A stretch of DNA of 18,221 nt from an uncultured Rhodoplanes sp. (GCA_936924235.1 CAKZHN010000178.1:1-18221), one strand, 5' to 3'. Shown: positions 1 through 7,323, counted from the stretch's first letter. Notes: generated by a model from the sequence alone, not told the origin. Translations and numbers: made by a program.

Positions 1-118
1 GCAGCAGCCGCGACTCGACGAAGCCGCCGCCGACCGCGACCTGCCAGATCAACAGCAGCAGCGGGATCGAGTACCAGCGGCCGACCAGGTTTGCGGCCCG
101 TGACGTCATTTGCGCCAT
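1..118 (-). CDS. ABC transporter permease, NitT/TauT type (partial, N-terminal 39 residues)
   Basis: Only the N-terminus lies in the window; the gene continues past the left edge. The start ATG (118-116) overlaps the TGA stop of the upstream permease by one base (TGATG), so the two are translationally coupled. The visible residues are a short polar start (MAQMTSRAANLVGRWYS) followed by the beginning of a first membrane segment (IPLLLLIWQVAV). That pattern matches the N-terminus of SsuC/TauC-type permeases, in which a W-E/Q-x motif ends the first helix. It would be the second of two permeases in the same operon, so the importer may have a heterodimeric membrane channel. Family assignment rests mainly on context, since no EAA loop is visible. 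Confidence 0.7.
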   Translation of the reverse strand, partial: MAQMTSRAANLVGRWYSIPLLLLIWQVAVGGGFVESRLL

Positions 119-894
119 CATCGCATCACCTGCTCTTCGGTGCCGATGAGCTGGCCTTTGAGCACGCGGCCGCGGATCGCCATTAGGATGCGGTCGCTGA
201 GAAAGCCCAGCACGGCAAAGCACGTGATGCCGGCGAGCATCAGGTCGAACCGCACCCACTCCTCACCGTAACTGATGATGTTGGCGAGGCCGACCTTGGA
301 GCCGATCAGCTCGGCGGCAAACAGCACCACGAAGGCATGCGCCAGCCCGATGCGGATGCCGGCGAACAGCTGCGGCGCCGCGGCCGGAATGATGACACGG
401 AAGAAGATCGTACGCTTGGGCGTGCCCATGTTCTGCGCCGCCCACACGAGAATCCGGTTGATCGACAGGATGGCGTGGCGCGAGGCGATGAAGATCGGGA
501 AGAACACCGAGAACGCGATGATGCTGATCTTCGAGGCATGGCCGAGACCGAACAGCAGCAGGAACACCGGCAGAAATGCGATCTTCGGGATCGAATAGAG
601 AAACGACACCAGCGGATCGAAGAAATGTCGCACGCCCGGCACCATGCCGGCGCCGAGGCCCGCGGTGATCCCGCTCGCCATGCCGATGAGAAAGCCCAGC
701 GCCACGCGATAGAGGCTCGCGGCGAGCGCCGTTGGCAACTCACCCGAGATGGTCAGCTCCCACAGCGCGGCGACGATATCCGACGGCACCGAGAGATAGC
801 GCGGCAGAAGATCGAGCCGGCCGAACACCTCCCACGCGACCAGCGCCGCGACGGGGATCGCCCAGTTCAGCAGCAGGGCCCGCCTGATCCTCAC
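118..894 (-). CDS. ABC transporter permease, NitT/TauT (SsuC-like) family
   Basis: This 258-residue inner-membrane permease forms the channel of an importer of the nitrate/taurine/alkanesulfonate class. The start is the GTG at 894-892, which overlaps the TGA of the ATPase gene (GTGA). A GGAGG lies at 900-896 but only one base from the start, so initiation probably depends on coupling. Hydrophobic segments are visible near residues 10-25, 62-88, 97-118, 124-140, 183-200 and 218-240. The cytoplasmic EAA-type coupling loop is at about 150-185 (WAAQNMGTPKRTIFFRVIIP, then AAPQLFAGIRIGL), the BPD_transp_1 signature. Length is normal for the family. Its partners are the ATPase upstream and the second permease downstream; no binding protein gene follows within the window. 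Confidence 0.9.
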   Translation of the reverse strand: MRIRRALLLNWAIPVAALVAWEVFGRLDLLPRYLSVPSDIVAALWELTISGELPTALAASLYRVALGFLIGMASGITAGLGAGMVPGVRHFFDPLVSFLYSIPKIAFLPVFLLLFGLGHASKISIIAFSVFFPIFIASRHAILSINRILVWAAQNMGTPKRTIFFRVIIPAAAPQLFAGIRIGLAHAFVVLFAAELIGSKVGLANIISYGEEWVRFDLMLAGITCFAVLGFLSDRILMAIRGRVLKGQLIGTEEQVMR

Positions 895-1673
895 GCCTCC
901 TCCAGGGCTCGCGCCTTCAGCACCTCTTCGCGCAGCAGGTCCCAGACCTGCACCCGCAGATCGAGATACTCCTTCGACTTGCGGAACTCGCCGCTCCGGT
1001 CGATCGCCGGAATCCGGATGTCGGCCTTGATGCGGCCGGGCCGCGCCGTGAACACGATCAGCCGCGTCGCCAGATAGATCGACTCGTCGATGTCGTGGGT
1101 GACGAACAGCGCGGTCTTGCGCGCGTTCCGCCAGATGGACTGCAGCTCCTCCTGGAGCAGCTCCCGCGTCTGCGAATCCAGCGCGCCGAACGGCTCGTCC
1201 ATCAGCAGCACCTCGGGATCGAGCGCGAACAACCGCGCCAGCGCCACGCGCTGCTTCATGCCGCCGCTGAGCTGGCCGGGATAAAGGTCGGCGTAGCGCG
1301 CCAGATGCACGAGATCGAGATATTCGCGCGCCTTGGCAAGCCGCTCGGCCTTGGCCATGCCCTTCATCTCCAGCGGCCAGGCGACGTTCTCGAGCGCGGT
1401 CAGCCACGGAAACAGCGACAGGTCCTGGAACATCATGCCGCGGTCGGGCCCGGGCGCGCCGACCGGGCGGCCGTTGAGGCGAAGCTCGCCGCCGGACGCA
1501 GGCTCGAAGCCGCCGACGATGTGGAGGAAGGTGCTTTTGCCGCAGCCCGAAGGGCCGACGATCGAAACGAACTCGTGCTCCTCGATCGACAGCGACAGCT
1601 TGTCGATGGCCGTCACGGTGCGGCCATTGCTGACAAACGTCTTGTCCAGGTCTTTCACTTCGAGGAGCGGCAT
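891..1673 (-). CDS. ABC transporter ATP-binding protein, NitT/TauT (SsuB/TauB-like) family
   Basis: This 260-residue cytoplasmic ATPase energises the importer encoded downstream on the same strand. All ABC motifs are present: Walker A GPSGCGKST at 40-48, Q-loop MMFQD with Q83, signature LSGGMKQR at 135-142, Walker B VLLMDEP at 155-161 and H-loop THD with H193. The PFGALDSQTR D-loop region and FTARPGRIK near residues 206-214 are typical of the NitT/TauT subgroup (COG1116). The ATG at 1673 has only a weak AAGAG upstream. The gene is first in its operon, reads away from the GMC oxidoreductase gene, and shares a roughly 110-bp divergent control region with it. The substrate cannot be read from the ATPase; alkanesulfonates, taurine, nitrate, pyrimidine precursors and aromatic acids are all known for this class. 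Confidence 0.93.
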   Translation of the reverse strand: MPLLEVKDLDKTFVSNGRTVTAIDKLSLSIEEHEFVSIVGPSGCGKSTFLHIVGGFEPASGGELRLNGRPVGAPGPDRGMMFQDLSLFPWLTALENVAWPLEMKGMAKAERLAKAREYLDLVHLARYADLYPGQLSGGMKQRVALARLFALDPEVLLMDEPFGALDSQTRELLQEELQSIWRNARKTALFVTHDIDESIYLATRLIVFTARPGRIKADIRIPAIDRSGEFRKSKEYLDLRVQVWDLLREEVLKARALEEA

Positions 1674-1735
1674 CGCTAACTCTTGCAGGCATGGCGGCTT
1701 TCGACAAGACTTCCGTTCGTCCGTCGCTGTTCCGC

Positions 1736-1761
1736 CTCGCGATACTTGCTCGCGATACTTG
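1736..1761. repeat. Perfect tandem duplication of a 13-bp unit in the divergent promoter region
   Basis: The unit CTCGCGATACTTG occurs twice without a gap (1736-1748 and 1749-1761) and is followed by one further C. It lies between the divergent ABC operon (start 1673) and the GMC oxidoreductase gene (start 1784). Each unit contains GATACT, a fair -10-like hexamer. It could be a direct-repeat operator or a recent slippage duplication; the sequence does not decide between them. Confidence 0.75.
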
Positions 1762-1783
1762 CAGTTGAAAGCTTCGTCGCTCG

Positions 1784-3409
1784 ATGCCCGGCATGCCTGA
1801 GTTCGATTACGTGATCGTCGGCGCCGGCTCCGCCGGCTGCGTTCTGGCGGGCCGCCTGAGCGCCGACCCTTCGGTGCGCGTGCTGCTGCTCGAGGCCGGC
1901 GGCTGGGACTGGCATCCGCTCATCCGCATCCCGCTCGGCGTCGGGCGCATCTGGGGCTTCGACCGCTTCGACTGGGGCTATGAGACCGAGCCCGAGCCTC
2001 ACGCCGGCGGCCGCCGCATCGAGACCGCGCGCGGCAAGGTGATCGGCGGCTCGCATTCCATCAATGCGATGGGCTACATCCGTGGCCATCGCGGCGACTA
2101 CGACCGCTGGGCGTCGCATCAATTGCCGGGCTGGTCCTACGAAGACGTGCTGCCCTATTTCAAGCGCGCCGAAACCTGGGAGGACGGCGAGACGGCGCAT
2201 CGCGGAGGCGGCGGGCCGCTCTATGTGCGCAAGACCAGGGACCTCGATCCGCTTTACGCCGCCTACATCGAAGCCGGGATGCAGGCCGGTCATCCCTTCA
2301 CCGAGGACTATAACGGCGCCGAGCAGCACGGCTTTGCCTGGGCGCAATGGACCATCCGCCACGGCCGCCGCGACACCACGGCGCGCGGCTATCTGCATCC
2401 GGCGCGCGGGCGCGGCAACCTCACGATCTACACGAACGCGCTGGCGCAGCGGATCGTGATCGAAGGCCAGCGCGCCGTCGGCGTCCAATTCCGCCGGCAC
2501 GGCGCGAATGAAACGGTCCGCGCCGCACGCGAGGTGATCGTCTGCTCGGGCTCCATCAACACGCCGCAGCTTCTGATGCTGTCCGGCATCGGCGATCCGG
2601 AGCATCTGCGCGAGCACGCAATCGATATGCGTGTGCCGCGGCGCGACGTCGGGCGCAATCTCCAGGACCATTACTCGACCGGCCTCGCTCACGAGCGCCG
2701 CGAGCCGGGCCCGTTCGTCGCGGCGACCCGCTTCGACCGGCTCGCCTTCAACTTCGCGCGCGCCTATGTGGCCGGCACCGGCCCCGCGACCGACGTGCCG
2801 AGCGGCTTCATGGCCTTCGTGAAGACCGATCCGGCGCTCCCCATGCCGGACATCCAATTTCTATTCCGTTCCGGGCCGTCGAACGCGGGTCCGTGGTTTC
2901 CGGGCGTCCGTCCGGCATGGCAGGACGCTTTCATCTGCCGGCCCATCCTGCTGCGGCCAAAGAGCCGCGGCGCCATCCGGCTGCGCTCCGCCAACCCAAG
3001 CGACCGGCCGCGCATCCAGCAGAACTTCCTGAGCGACGAGCGCGACCTGCCGGTGCTGCGCGCTGGGCTGAAGCTCCTGCGCGAGGTCGCGGCGCAGCCG
3101 GCGCTGCAGCCGTTCTGCGGCCGCGAGATCGGCCCTGGCGACGCATCGAAAAGCGATGCCGAGCTAGGCGCCTACATTCGCCAGAATGGAGCCACCGCGC
3201 ATCATCCCTGCGGCACGTGCCGCATGGGCTCCGACGGCGATGCCGTGGTCGACGCGGAGCTTCGAGTGAATGGCGTGCAGGGCCTGCGCATCGCCGACGC
3301 ATCCGTCATGCCCGATCTCGTCGGCGGCAACATCAACGCGGCCGTCATCATGATTGCGGAGAAAGCGGCCGATATGATCCGTGGCAACGTCAAGTCACGA
3401 CAGCCTTGA
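1784..3409 (+). CDS. GMC-family FAD-dependent oxidoreductase (choline/alcohol dehydrogenase-like)
   Basis: This 541-residue flavoprotein should oxidise an alcohol or aldehyde group, passing electrons to FAD. Evidence is the dinucleotide-binding GAGSAG at 13-18 and the LLLEAGG strand end at 34-40. GMC signature 1 lies around 84-98 (GKVIGGSHSINAMGY), and GMC signature 2 is GSINTPQLLMLSGIG at 256-270. The C-terminal active site is HHPCGTCRMG at 473-482 and GGNINAAV at 514-521. The likely catalytic pair is H474 and N518, spaced as in choline oxidase. There is no signal peptide, so it is cytoplasmic. ATGs at 1784 and 1793 are both possible and neither has a clear ribosome site. Length is typical. 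The next gene on the same strand is 83 bp away, so co-transcription is plausible. BetA-like annotation is common for this family, but the substrate is not determinable here. Confidence 0.92.
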   Translation: MPGMPEFDYVIVGAGSAGCVLAGRLSADPSVRVLLLEAGGWDWHPLIRIPLGVGRIWGFDRFDWGYETEPEPHAGGRRIETARGKVIGGSHSINAMGYIRGHRGDYDRWASHQLPGWSYEDVLPYFKRAETWEDGETAHRGGGGPLYVRKTRDLDPLYAAYIEAGMQAGHPFTEDYNGAEQHGFAWAQWTIRHGRRDTTARGYLHPARGRGNLTIYTNALAQRIVIEGQRAVGVQFRRHGANETVRAAREVIVCSGSINTPQLLMLSGIGDPEHLREHAIDMRVPRRDVGRNLQDHYSTGLAHERREPGPFVAATRFDRLAFNFARAYVAGTGPATDVPSGFMAFVKTDPALPMPDIQFLFRSGPSNAGPWFPGVRPAWQDAFICRPILLRPKSRGAIRLRSANPSDRPRIQQNFLSDERDLPVLRAGLKLLREVAAQPALQPFCGREIGPGDASKSDAELGAYIRQNGATAHHPCGTCRMGSDGDAVVDAELRVNGVQGLRIADASVMPDLVGGNINAAVIMIAEKAADMIRGNVKSRQP

Positions 3410-3449
3410 GGGCCGACAAGGCCAAGGAAGGGCACAGGAGTTGCATTGG

Positions 3450-3509
3450 ATGCTTCGCCGGGTGCACGCTACGCCGATTGATCGAGAGCCCCATGATCTG
3501 TTTCGTTGA
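3450..3509 (+). CDS. Possible 19-codon upstream ORF overlapping the Bug gene start
   Basis: ATG at 3450 is preceded by AGGAG at 3436-3440 (9-base spacing) and opens a 19-codon frame, MLRRVHATPIDREPHDLFR, ending at TGA 3507-3509. It is in a different frame from the Bug gene and covers that gene's ATG at 3493. The good ribosome site belongs to this small frame, not to the downstream gene, whose own site is weak. It could be a leader ORF that couples translation, or chance. No homology is recognised. Confidence 0.25.
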   Translation: MLRRVHATPIDREPHDLFR

Positions 3510-4497
3510 AAAACTTCACCGGCATGCCGCACTGATTGCATTGGCCGTTGGCTCGGCTTGCCTGTGGCCAGCGACTGCGAGCCGCGCGCAAGACAGTTAT
3601 CCATCGAGGCCCATTCAGGTGATCGTCACGACGGCAGCGGGCGGCGCGCTCGACCTCGTCGCGCGAACGACCACGGACCGTCTGGCCGAGGCGCTCGGGC
3701 AGCCGATGATCGTCGACAATCAACCCGCCGGAAACGGCACGGTCGCTGCAGGCCAGTTCGTCAAGGCTACCCCCGACGGTCACACGCTGATGATGGTGGT
3801 CGACAGCACCGTGACCATCAATCCGCACCTCTACAAGAATGTCGCCTACGACCCGTTTCGAGATTTCGCGCCAGTCAGCCTGATCACGCGTCTGCCGCTG
3901 GTTCTGGTCGGAAATCCGGCGCTGCCGTCCAAGGATCTGCGGGAGCTGATCGCATATGCCAAGGCCAATCCGGGCAAGCTCAACTACGCGTCGACAGGGG
4001 TCGGGACGCAGCTTCACATCGGCATGGAGCTCTTCAAGCTTCGGTCCGGGACCGACATCGTCCACGTGCCTTATCGCGCCACGACCGGAGCCATCGCCGA
4101 CCTGCTCGGCGGCCGCATCGACCTCGTGCTGATCGGGCTGTCATCGGCCAAGACTTATGTGGAGTCCGGACAGCTCCGTGCCTACGCAGTCGCGTCGCCG
4201 CAACGTTCGGCGCTGCTTCCGAACGTTCCCACCATGGAGGAAGCCGGCTTGCCGGGCGCTGAGGTACAGTCGTGGTTCGGGATGTATGCGCCGGCCAAGA
4301 CCCCGCCCGCGATCGTGACGCGGCTATCCCAGGAGATCAAGAAAGCCTCGACGGATCCGAAATTCGTTGCTGCGCTGACGCCCCAGGGCATGCAGATCAT
4401 CGCCTCCACGCCGGACCAGATGCTGAAGGCGATGCGCGAAGATTCGGGAAAATGGGGCGACGTGATCCGCGACACCGGCACGACCATCAATCAATGA
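3493..4497 (+). CDS. Tripartite tricarboxylate transporter-type periplasmic binding protein (Bug family)
   Basis: This 334-residue secreted receptor is of the TctC/Bug class, which captures carboxylates in the periplasm. A signal peptide is visible: positive MICFVEKLHRH, a hydrophobic core at 12-25, and probable cleavage near ASRAQ (29-33). Family hallmarks follow in order: YPSRPIQVIVTTAAGG at 36-51, NQPAGNGTVAAGQFVKATPDG at 76-96, YDPFRDFAPVSL at 119-130, GTQLHIGMELFK at 171-182, HVPYRATTGAIADLLGG at 191-207, LPNVPTMEEAGLPG at 242-255 and WFGMYAPAKTP at 261-271. The family pattern GGxxD is present as GGALD. Start is the ATG at 3493, with a weak GAGAG at 3484-3488; an in-frame TTG at 3478 is possible. 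No TctA or TctB membrane partner is present, the usual orphan situation for expanded Bug families. Confidence 0.93.
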   Translation: MICFVEKLHRHAALIALAVGSACLWPATASRAQDSYPSRPIQVIVTTAAGGALDLVARTTTDRLAEALGQPMIVDNQPAGNGTVAAGQFVKATPDGHTLMMVVDSTVTINPHLYKNVAYDPFRDFAPVSLITRLPLVLVGNPALPSKDLRELIAYAKANPGKLNYASTGVGTQLHIGMELFKLRSGTDIVHVPYRATTGAIADLLGGRIDLVLIGLSSAKTYVESGQLRAYAVASPQRSALLPNVPTMEEAGLPGAEVQSWFGMYAPAKTPPAIVTRLSQEIKKASTDPKFVAALTPQGMQIIASTPDQMLKAMREDSGKWGDVIRDTGTTINQ

Positions 4498-4521
4498 CCG
4501 CGTGAATCCATCGAGGCGCTC

Positions 4522-4527
4522 TATAAT
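4522..4527 (+). promoter_or_regulatory. Consensus -10-like TATAAT before the racemase-fold gene
   Basis: An exact TATAAT sits in the 63-bp gap between the Bug gene (stop 4497) and the gene at 4561, which is striking in GC-rich sequence. No good -35 box is found 16-18 bases upstream, so a separate internal promoter is only a possibility. Confidence 0.3.
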
Positions 4528-4560
4528 AACCGGCGGCGGCATGGTGCGGAGGATCGTCCG

Positions 4561-5283
4561 ATGAGCTTCACGTTGTGGCGCGGCGTCGTTGGCATGGTAA
4601 GACCGACGCGCCGGCCGGGCACGCTGGAGGAGCTGATCCGCATCCTGCCGGAAGGCATCGGCGTCATTCCGCTGCTTCTCAATTTCAGGGCGGGAAGCAA
4701 CGAGGAGTTTCTCAACTCCATCCCGATGTACGAGCAATACGCCGCCGAGCTTGCGGAGCAGGCCGTCGACCTCATCATCCTGTCCGGGGCGCCGCCGTTC
4801 ATGCTGCTGGGTCCGGAGAAAGAGGCCGCGCTGACGCGGCGGCTGGAACAGAAATTCGGGATTCCCGTCGTCACCGACCCGCAATTGCAGGTCGCGGGCC
4901 TGCACGCAATGAAGATCAGGAAATTCATCGGCGCAAGCTATTCGGCTCTGCAGAACAAGATCGTGCTGGATTACATGACCCAGTCAGGCTTCACGGCGCT
5001 GTCCATGGAGCCGGTCGATGTTCCCTTCGATCAGGTCGCGCAGATTTCAGTCGAAACGCTCTATGCGCACGTGAAGCGCCTCTACCGGATGCACCCCGAC
5101 GCAGACGGCGTCTACATCCAGGGTGGCGGCTGGCAGACCGTTCGCGTCGTGGAGCTGCTGGAAAAGGATCTTGGGATCCCCGTGGTCCACGCCACCATCT
5201 GCGAGGCGTGGCGGATTCACAAGCAGCTCCATGTGCGGACCACGACGCCCGGCCTCGGCCGCCTGCTGGCCGAGCTGCCCTGA
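4561..5283 (+). CDS. Asp/Glu racemase-superfamily protein (maleate isomerase / arylmalonate decarboxylase-like) lacking both catalytic cysteines
   Basis: This 240-residue soluble protein has the racemase-like two-domain layout. The N-terminal half has GVIPLLLNFRAGSNEEF (34-50) and VDLIILSGAPPFMLLG (69-84). The second half has KFIGASYSALQNKIVLDYM (121-139), ADGVYIQGGGWQT (181-193) and LGIPVVHATICEAWRIHK (204-221). In maleate isomerases and Asp/Glu racemases a cysteine sits in each of the loops at about 75 and 188; here these read SGAP and QGGG. The only cysteine is C214, which is not at either site. Cysteine-based proton transfer is therefore unlikely, and the reaction is unknown. The start is well supported by GGAGG at 4548-4552, 8 bases before the ATG. 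It may be co-transcribed with the Bug and GMC genes and may act on the same carboxylate. It converges with the next gene, 24 bp away. Confidence 0.75.
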   Translation: MSFTLWRGVVGMVRPTRRPGTLEELIRILPEGIGVIPLLLNFRAGSNEEFLNSIPMYEQYAAELAEQAVDLIILSGAPPFMLLGPEKEAALTRRLEQKFGIPVVTDPQLQVAGLHAMKIRKFIGASYSALQNKIVLDYMTQSGFTALSMEPVDVPFDQVAQISVETLYAHVKRLYRMHPDADGVYIQGGGWQTVRVVELLEKDLGIPVVHATICEAWRIHKQLHVRTTTPGLGRLLAELP

Positions 5284-5307
5284 CACGCGCCTCCATCTTT
5301 TCGCGAA

Positions 5308-6294
5308 CTAGTCCGGCAGATAGCTCGTATCGACCAGCGCCTTGATGTCGGCGCTCTTCTTCTGGAAGCCCGCCTTGATCTGCCACTCCTGCATCTTGAC
5401 GAGCGCGTCCACGTCCGGACGCAAGGTCGGATCGCGATAATAGTCGTCCATGGTGAGATAGACGTCGGGGCTTACCCGCACCATCTTGGTGTCGATCAGG
5501 AGCTGGCGCGCCTCCTTCGGCTTTTCGAGATAGTACTTGGTGGCGTCCTTGAGGTCGGAGAGAAAATCGCGAACCGCCGCGGCATTCTTCTTCAGGAACT
5601 CGTCCTTGCCGGCGATGACGATCAGCTCCTCGTCGAACGGTATGCCGTACTTGGCGTCGAACAGTTTCCTCACCTTCGCTTGCTTCTCGAGCAGCGCCGC
5701 AAACGGCTGCGGAAACTCGCCGACGTCGACCTTGCCGGCGCGCAGCGCCTCCTGCATGGCCGGGAACGGCACCGGCGCGATCGTCACGTCCTTGTCGGTG
5801 AGGCCATTCTTCTCCAGCGCCGACTTGAGCCAGAGATGGCCCGCAGTCGAGAAGCCGTTGATGCCGACGATCTTGCCCTTCATGTCGGGCACCGATTTGA
5901 TCGGCGAATCCGCGGGCACGTAGAACGAGGTGCTGAAGGCGCGCGAGCTTTCCCGCGTCAGCGACGCGATGATCTTGGCCGAGACGCCTTCGGCCGCGGC
6001 GAACACCACGCCGGTCGCAGAGCCCTCCGACAGGTCGATCGCGCCGGCCTCGAAGGCCTGGGCGCGCTTGTCGGAGCCCTGGAAACGGGTGGCGTCGAGC
6101 TTGTAGCTCTTGCCGTGGTTCTTGCCGAGCTCGGGCTTGGCGATCAGCAGCCAGGCCTGCTCTTCGGCCGCGCCGCCATAGCCGAGCCGGATGGTGACCG
6201 GCTCCGCGGCGCGCACAGGCCTGACGCCGATGCCGCCGAGAACGCCAGCGGCGGCGGCGCCGCGCAGCACGTGACGCCGATCGATCGATTTCAT
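5308..6294 (-). CDS. NitT/TauT-type ABC substrate-binding protein (NMT1/THI5-like), probable Tat substrate
   Basis: This 328-residue periplasmic receptor begins at the ATG at 6294, backed by AGGAG 9 bases upstream on the minus strand; a longer reading to 6459 adds 55 low-complexity residues with no support. The N-terminus DRRHVLRG (5-12), followed by an alanine/glycine-rich core and a VRAAEP cleavage region (27-32), looks like a twin-arginine signal. The mature part shows TIRLGYGGAAEEQ (34-46), FEAGAIDLSEGSATG (81-95), VPDMKGKIVGINGF (135-148), MQEALRAGKVDVGEFPQPF (180-198) and DEFLKKNAAAVRDFL (231-245), the usual SsuA/NMT1 layout. It is divergent from the ABC operon at 6514, which has its own binding protein, so it is either a second receptor for that importer or the receptor of the one at 1-1673. 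Confidence 0.88.
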   Translation of the reverse strand: MKSIDRRHVLRGAAAAGVLGGIGVRPVRAAEPVTIRLGYGGAAEEQAWLLIAKPELGKNHGKSYKLDATRFQGSDKRAQAFEAGAIDLSEGSATGVVFAAAEGVSAKIIASLTRESSRAFSTSFYVPADSPIKSVPDMKGKIVGINGFSTAGHLWLKSALEKNGLTDKDVTIAPVPFPAMQEALRAGKVDVGEFPQPFAALLEKQAKVRKLFDAKYGIPFDEELIVIAGKDEFLKKNAAAVRDFLSDLKDATKYYLEKPKEARQLLIDTKMVRVSPDVYLTMDDYYRDPTLRPDVDALVKMQEWQIKAGFQKKSADIKALVDTSYLPD

Positions 6295-6449
6295 GTGGGC
6301 TCGCTCCTGCAACCGACTGTCCGGCCCGGCGGCCGCGGGGAAGCTTACCGAAATGGACCGGCGCCGCAACACGCCGCGCGCGGCCGCGTGGTCGCACCGG
6401 CATCCGCCCAAATCGGCAGCACAGTCACGCCCGGAACGCCCCGGAAAGT

Positions 6450-6465
6450 TGCTTGACACTAAGAT
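6450..6465 (+). promoter_or_regulatory. Candidate MarR-family operator, site A
   Basis: TGCTTGACACTAAGAT shares 15 of 16 bases with the site before marR (10084-10099, opposite strand). It shares the CTTGA and AAGAT half-sites with the palindrome at 11561-11578. It overlaps the TTGACA -35 box, so a bound repressor would block polymerase. Confidence 0.6.
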
Positions 6466-6483
6466 AATTCACATCAGGATAGT
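6453..6483 (+). promoter_or_regulatory. Sigma70-type promoter of the ABC operon (6514-9181)
   Basis: A consensus -35 TTGACA lies at 6453-6458. The best -10-like hexamer is GATAGT at 6478-6483, giving a 19-base spacer; the -10 is less certain than the -35. This would start transcription about 25 bases before the ATPase ATG. The same TTGACACTAAGAT block is used at the marR promoter. Confidence 0.5.
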
Positions 6484-6513
6484 TCGGCGGCGCTCGGTTC
6501 GCTGGAAAGGTCG

Positions 6514-7323
6514 ATGGACGTCTGGGTCAAGGGAGTTCGCAAGGTCTGGGGCGGACGGCTCGGCCATGACGTGATCGCGCTCGAGACCACCAATCATCGC
6601 TTTCCGTCCGGCCGCTTCACCTGCCTGCTGGGCCCTTCCGGCTGCGGCAAGAGCACGCTCATTCAGATCATCGGCGGGCTCGAGCCGGCCTCGGCCGGCG
6701 AGGTCATCATCACCAGCGCCAACGAGGACCGGCCGCAGCCGCTCGGCAAGCACTCTGTGATGATGTGGCAGGGGCTGAACCTGTTTCCCTGGCGGACCGT
6801 CATCGACAACGTTGCCTTCGGGCTCGAGATGCAGGGCGTGCCGCGTGAGGCTCGCTACGAGCGAGCCCGGGCGCTGATCACGTCCGTCGGCCTGCGCGGC
6901 TTCGAGCAGCACCGCCCGGGGCAGCTCTCCGGCGGCATGCGGCAGCGCGTGGCGCTCGCTCGCGCGCTGATCATGGAACGACCGATCCTCTTGATGGACG
7001 AACCGTTCGCAGCACTCGACGCGCAGACCAAGATCGTGATGCAGGAGGAGCTTCTTCGCATTTTCGACGAGACGCGCAAGACCATCCTGTTCGTCACCCA
7101 CGCCATCGAAGAAGCCATTCTGCTCGGCGACGAGGTCGTGGTGATGACGGCACGGCCCGGACGCATCAAGGAGGTCATCCCGGTGCATCTGCCGCGGCCG
7201 CGGCATCTGGAGATGGTCAACTCCAAGGAGTTCGGTGAGCTTTTCGACCACACCTTCCACCTCATTCGCGAAGAGGTGAACGCCGCCATGGCGCAGCAGG
7301 CCGAGATGGTGGCGCACGCATGA
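6514..7323 (+). CDS. ABC transporter ATP-binding protein, NitT/TauT family (second system)
   Basis: This 269-residue cytoplasmic ATPase has Walker A GPSGCGKST at 40-48, Q-loop MMWQG with Q86, signature LSGGMRQR at 138-145, Walker B ILLMDEP at 158-164 and H-loop THA with H196. MTARPGRIKEVIPVHLPRPR at about 212-231 is characteristic of the nitrate/sulfonate/taurine subgroup. The ATG at 6514 follows GGAAAGG at 6504-6510. The stop overlaps the ATG of the permease gene (ATGA at 7320-7323), so the two are coupled. It is first in an operon with the permease and a binding protein, behind a promoter that carries a MarR-type site. It is related to, but clearly distinct from, the ATPase at 891-1673. Confidence 0.94.
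   Translation: MDVWVKGVRKVWGGRLGHDVIALETTNHRFPSGRFTCLLGPSGCGKSTLIQIIGGLEPASAGEVIITSANEDRPQPLGKHSVMMWQGLNLFPWRTVIDNVAFGLEMQGVPREARYERARALITSVGLRGFEQHRPGQLSGGMRQRVALARALIMERPILLMDEPFAALDAQTKIVMQEELLRIFDETRKTILFVTHAIEEAILLGDEVVVMTARPGRIKEVIPVHLPRPRHLEMVNSKEFGELFDHTFHLIREEVNAAMAQQAEMVAHA

Larger units (their letters stand above)
6295..6513. promoter_or_regulatory. 219-bp divergent control region between two NitT/TauT transcription units
   Basis: No gene is supported here. On the plus strand it carries the TTGACA box and operator-like site at 6450-6465, 48 bp before the ATPase start. On the minus strand only weak promoter matches for the binding protein gene are seen. The stretch near 6460-6480 is clearly more AT-rich than its surroundings. 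Confidence 0.55.

Noticed and set aside
118..1794. One long minus-strand frame suggesting an ATPase-permease fusion
   Set aside because: The N-terminal part of this frame is out of frame with the real ATPase at 891-1673. Only the last 258 codons are genuine permease, starting at the GTG overlapping the ATPase stop.
5145..5260. C214 as catalytic cysteine of the racemase-fold protein
   Set aside because: C214 lies about 25 residues after the loop that carries the second cysteine in relatives, in a segment that looks like a late strand and helix.
6295..6459. N-terminal extension of the Tat-type receptor to 6459
   Set aside because: The extension would bury the signal peptide and lacks family resemblance. 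The ATG at 6294 has a good AGGAG site and begins with a twin-arginine motif.
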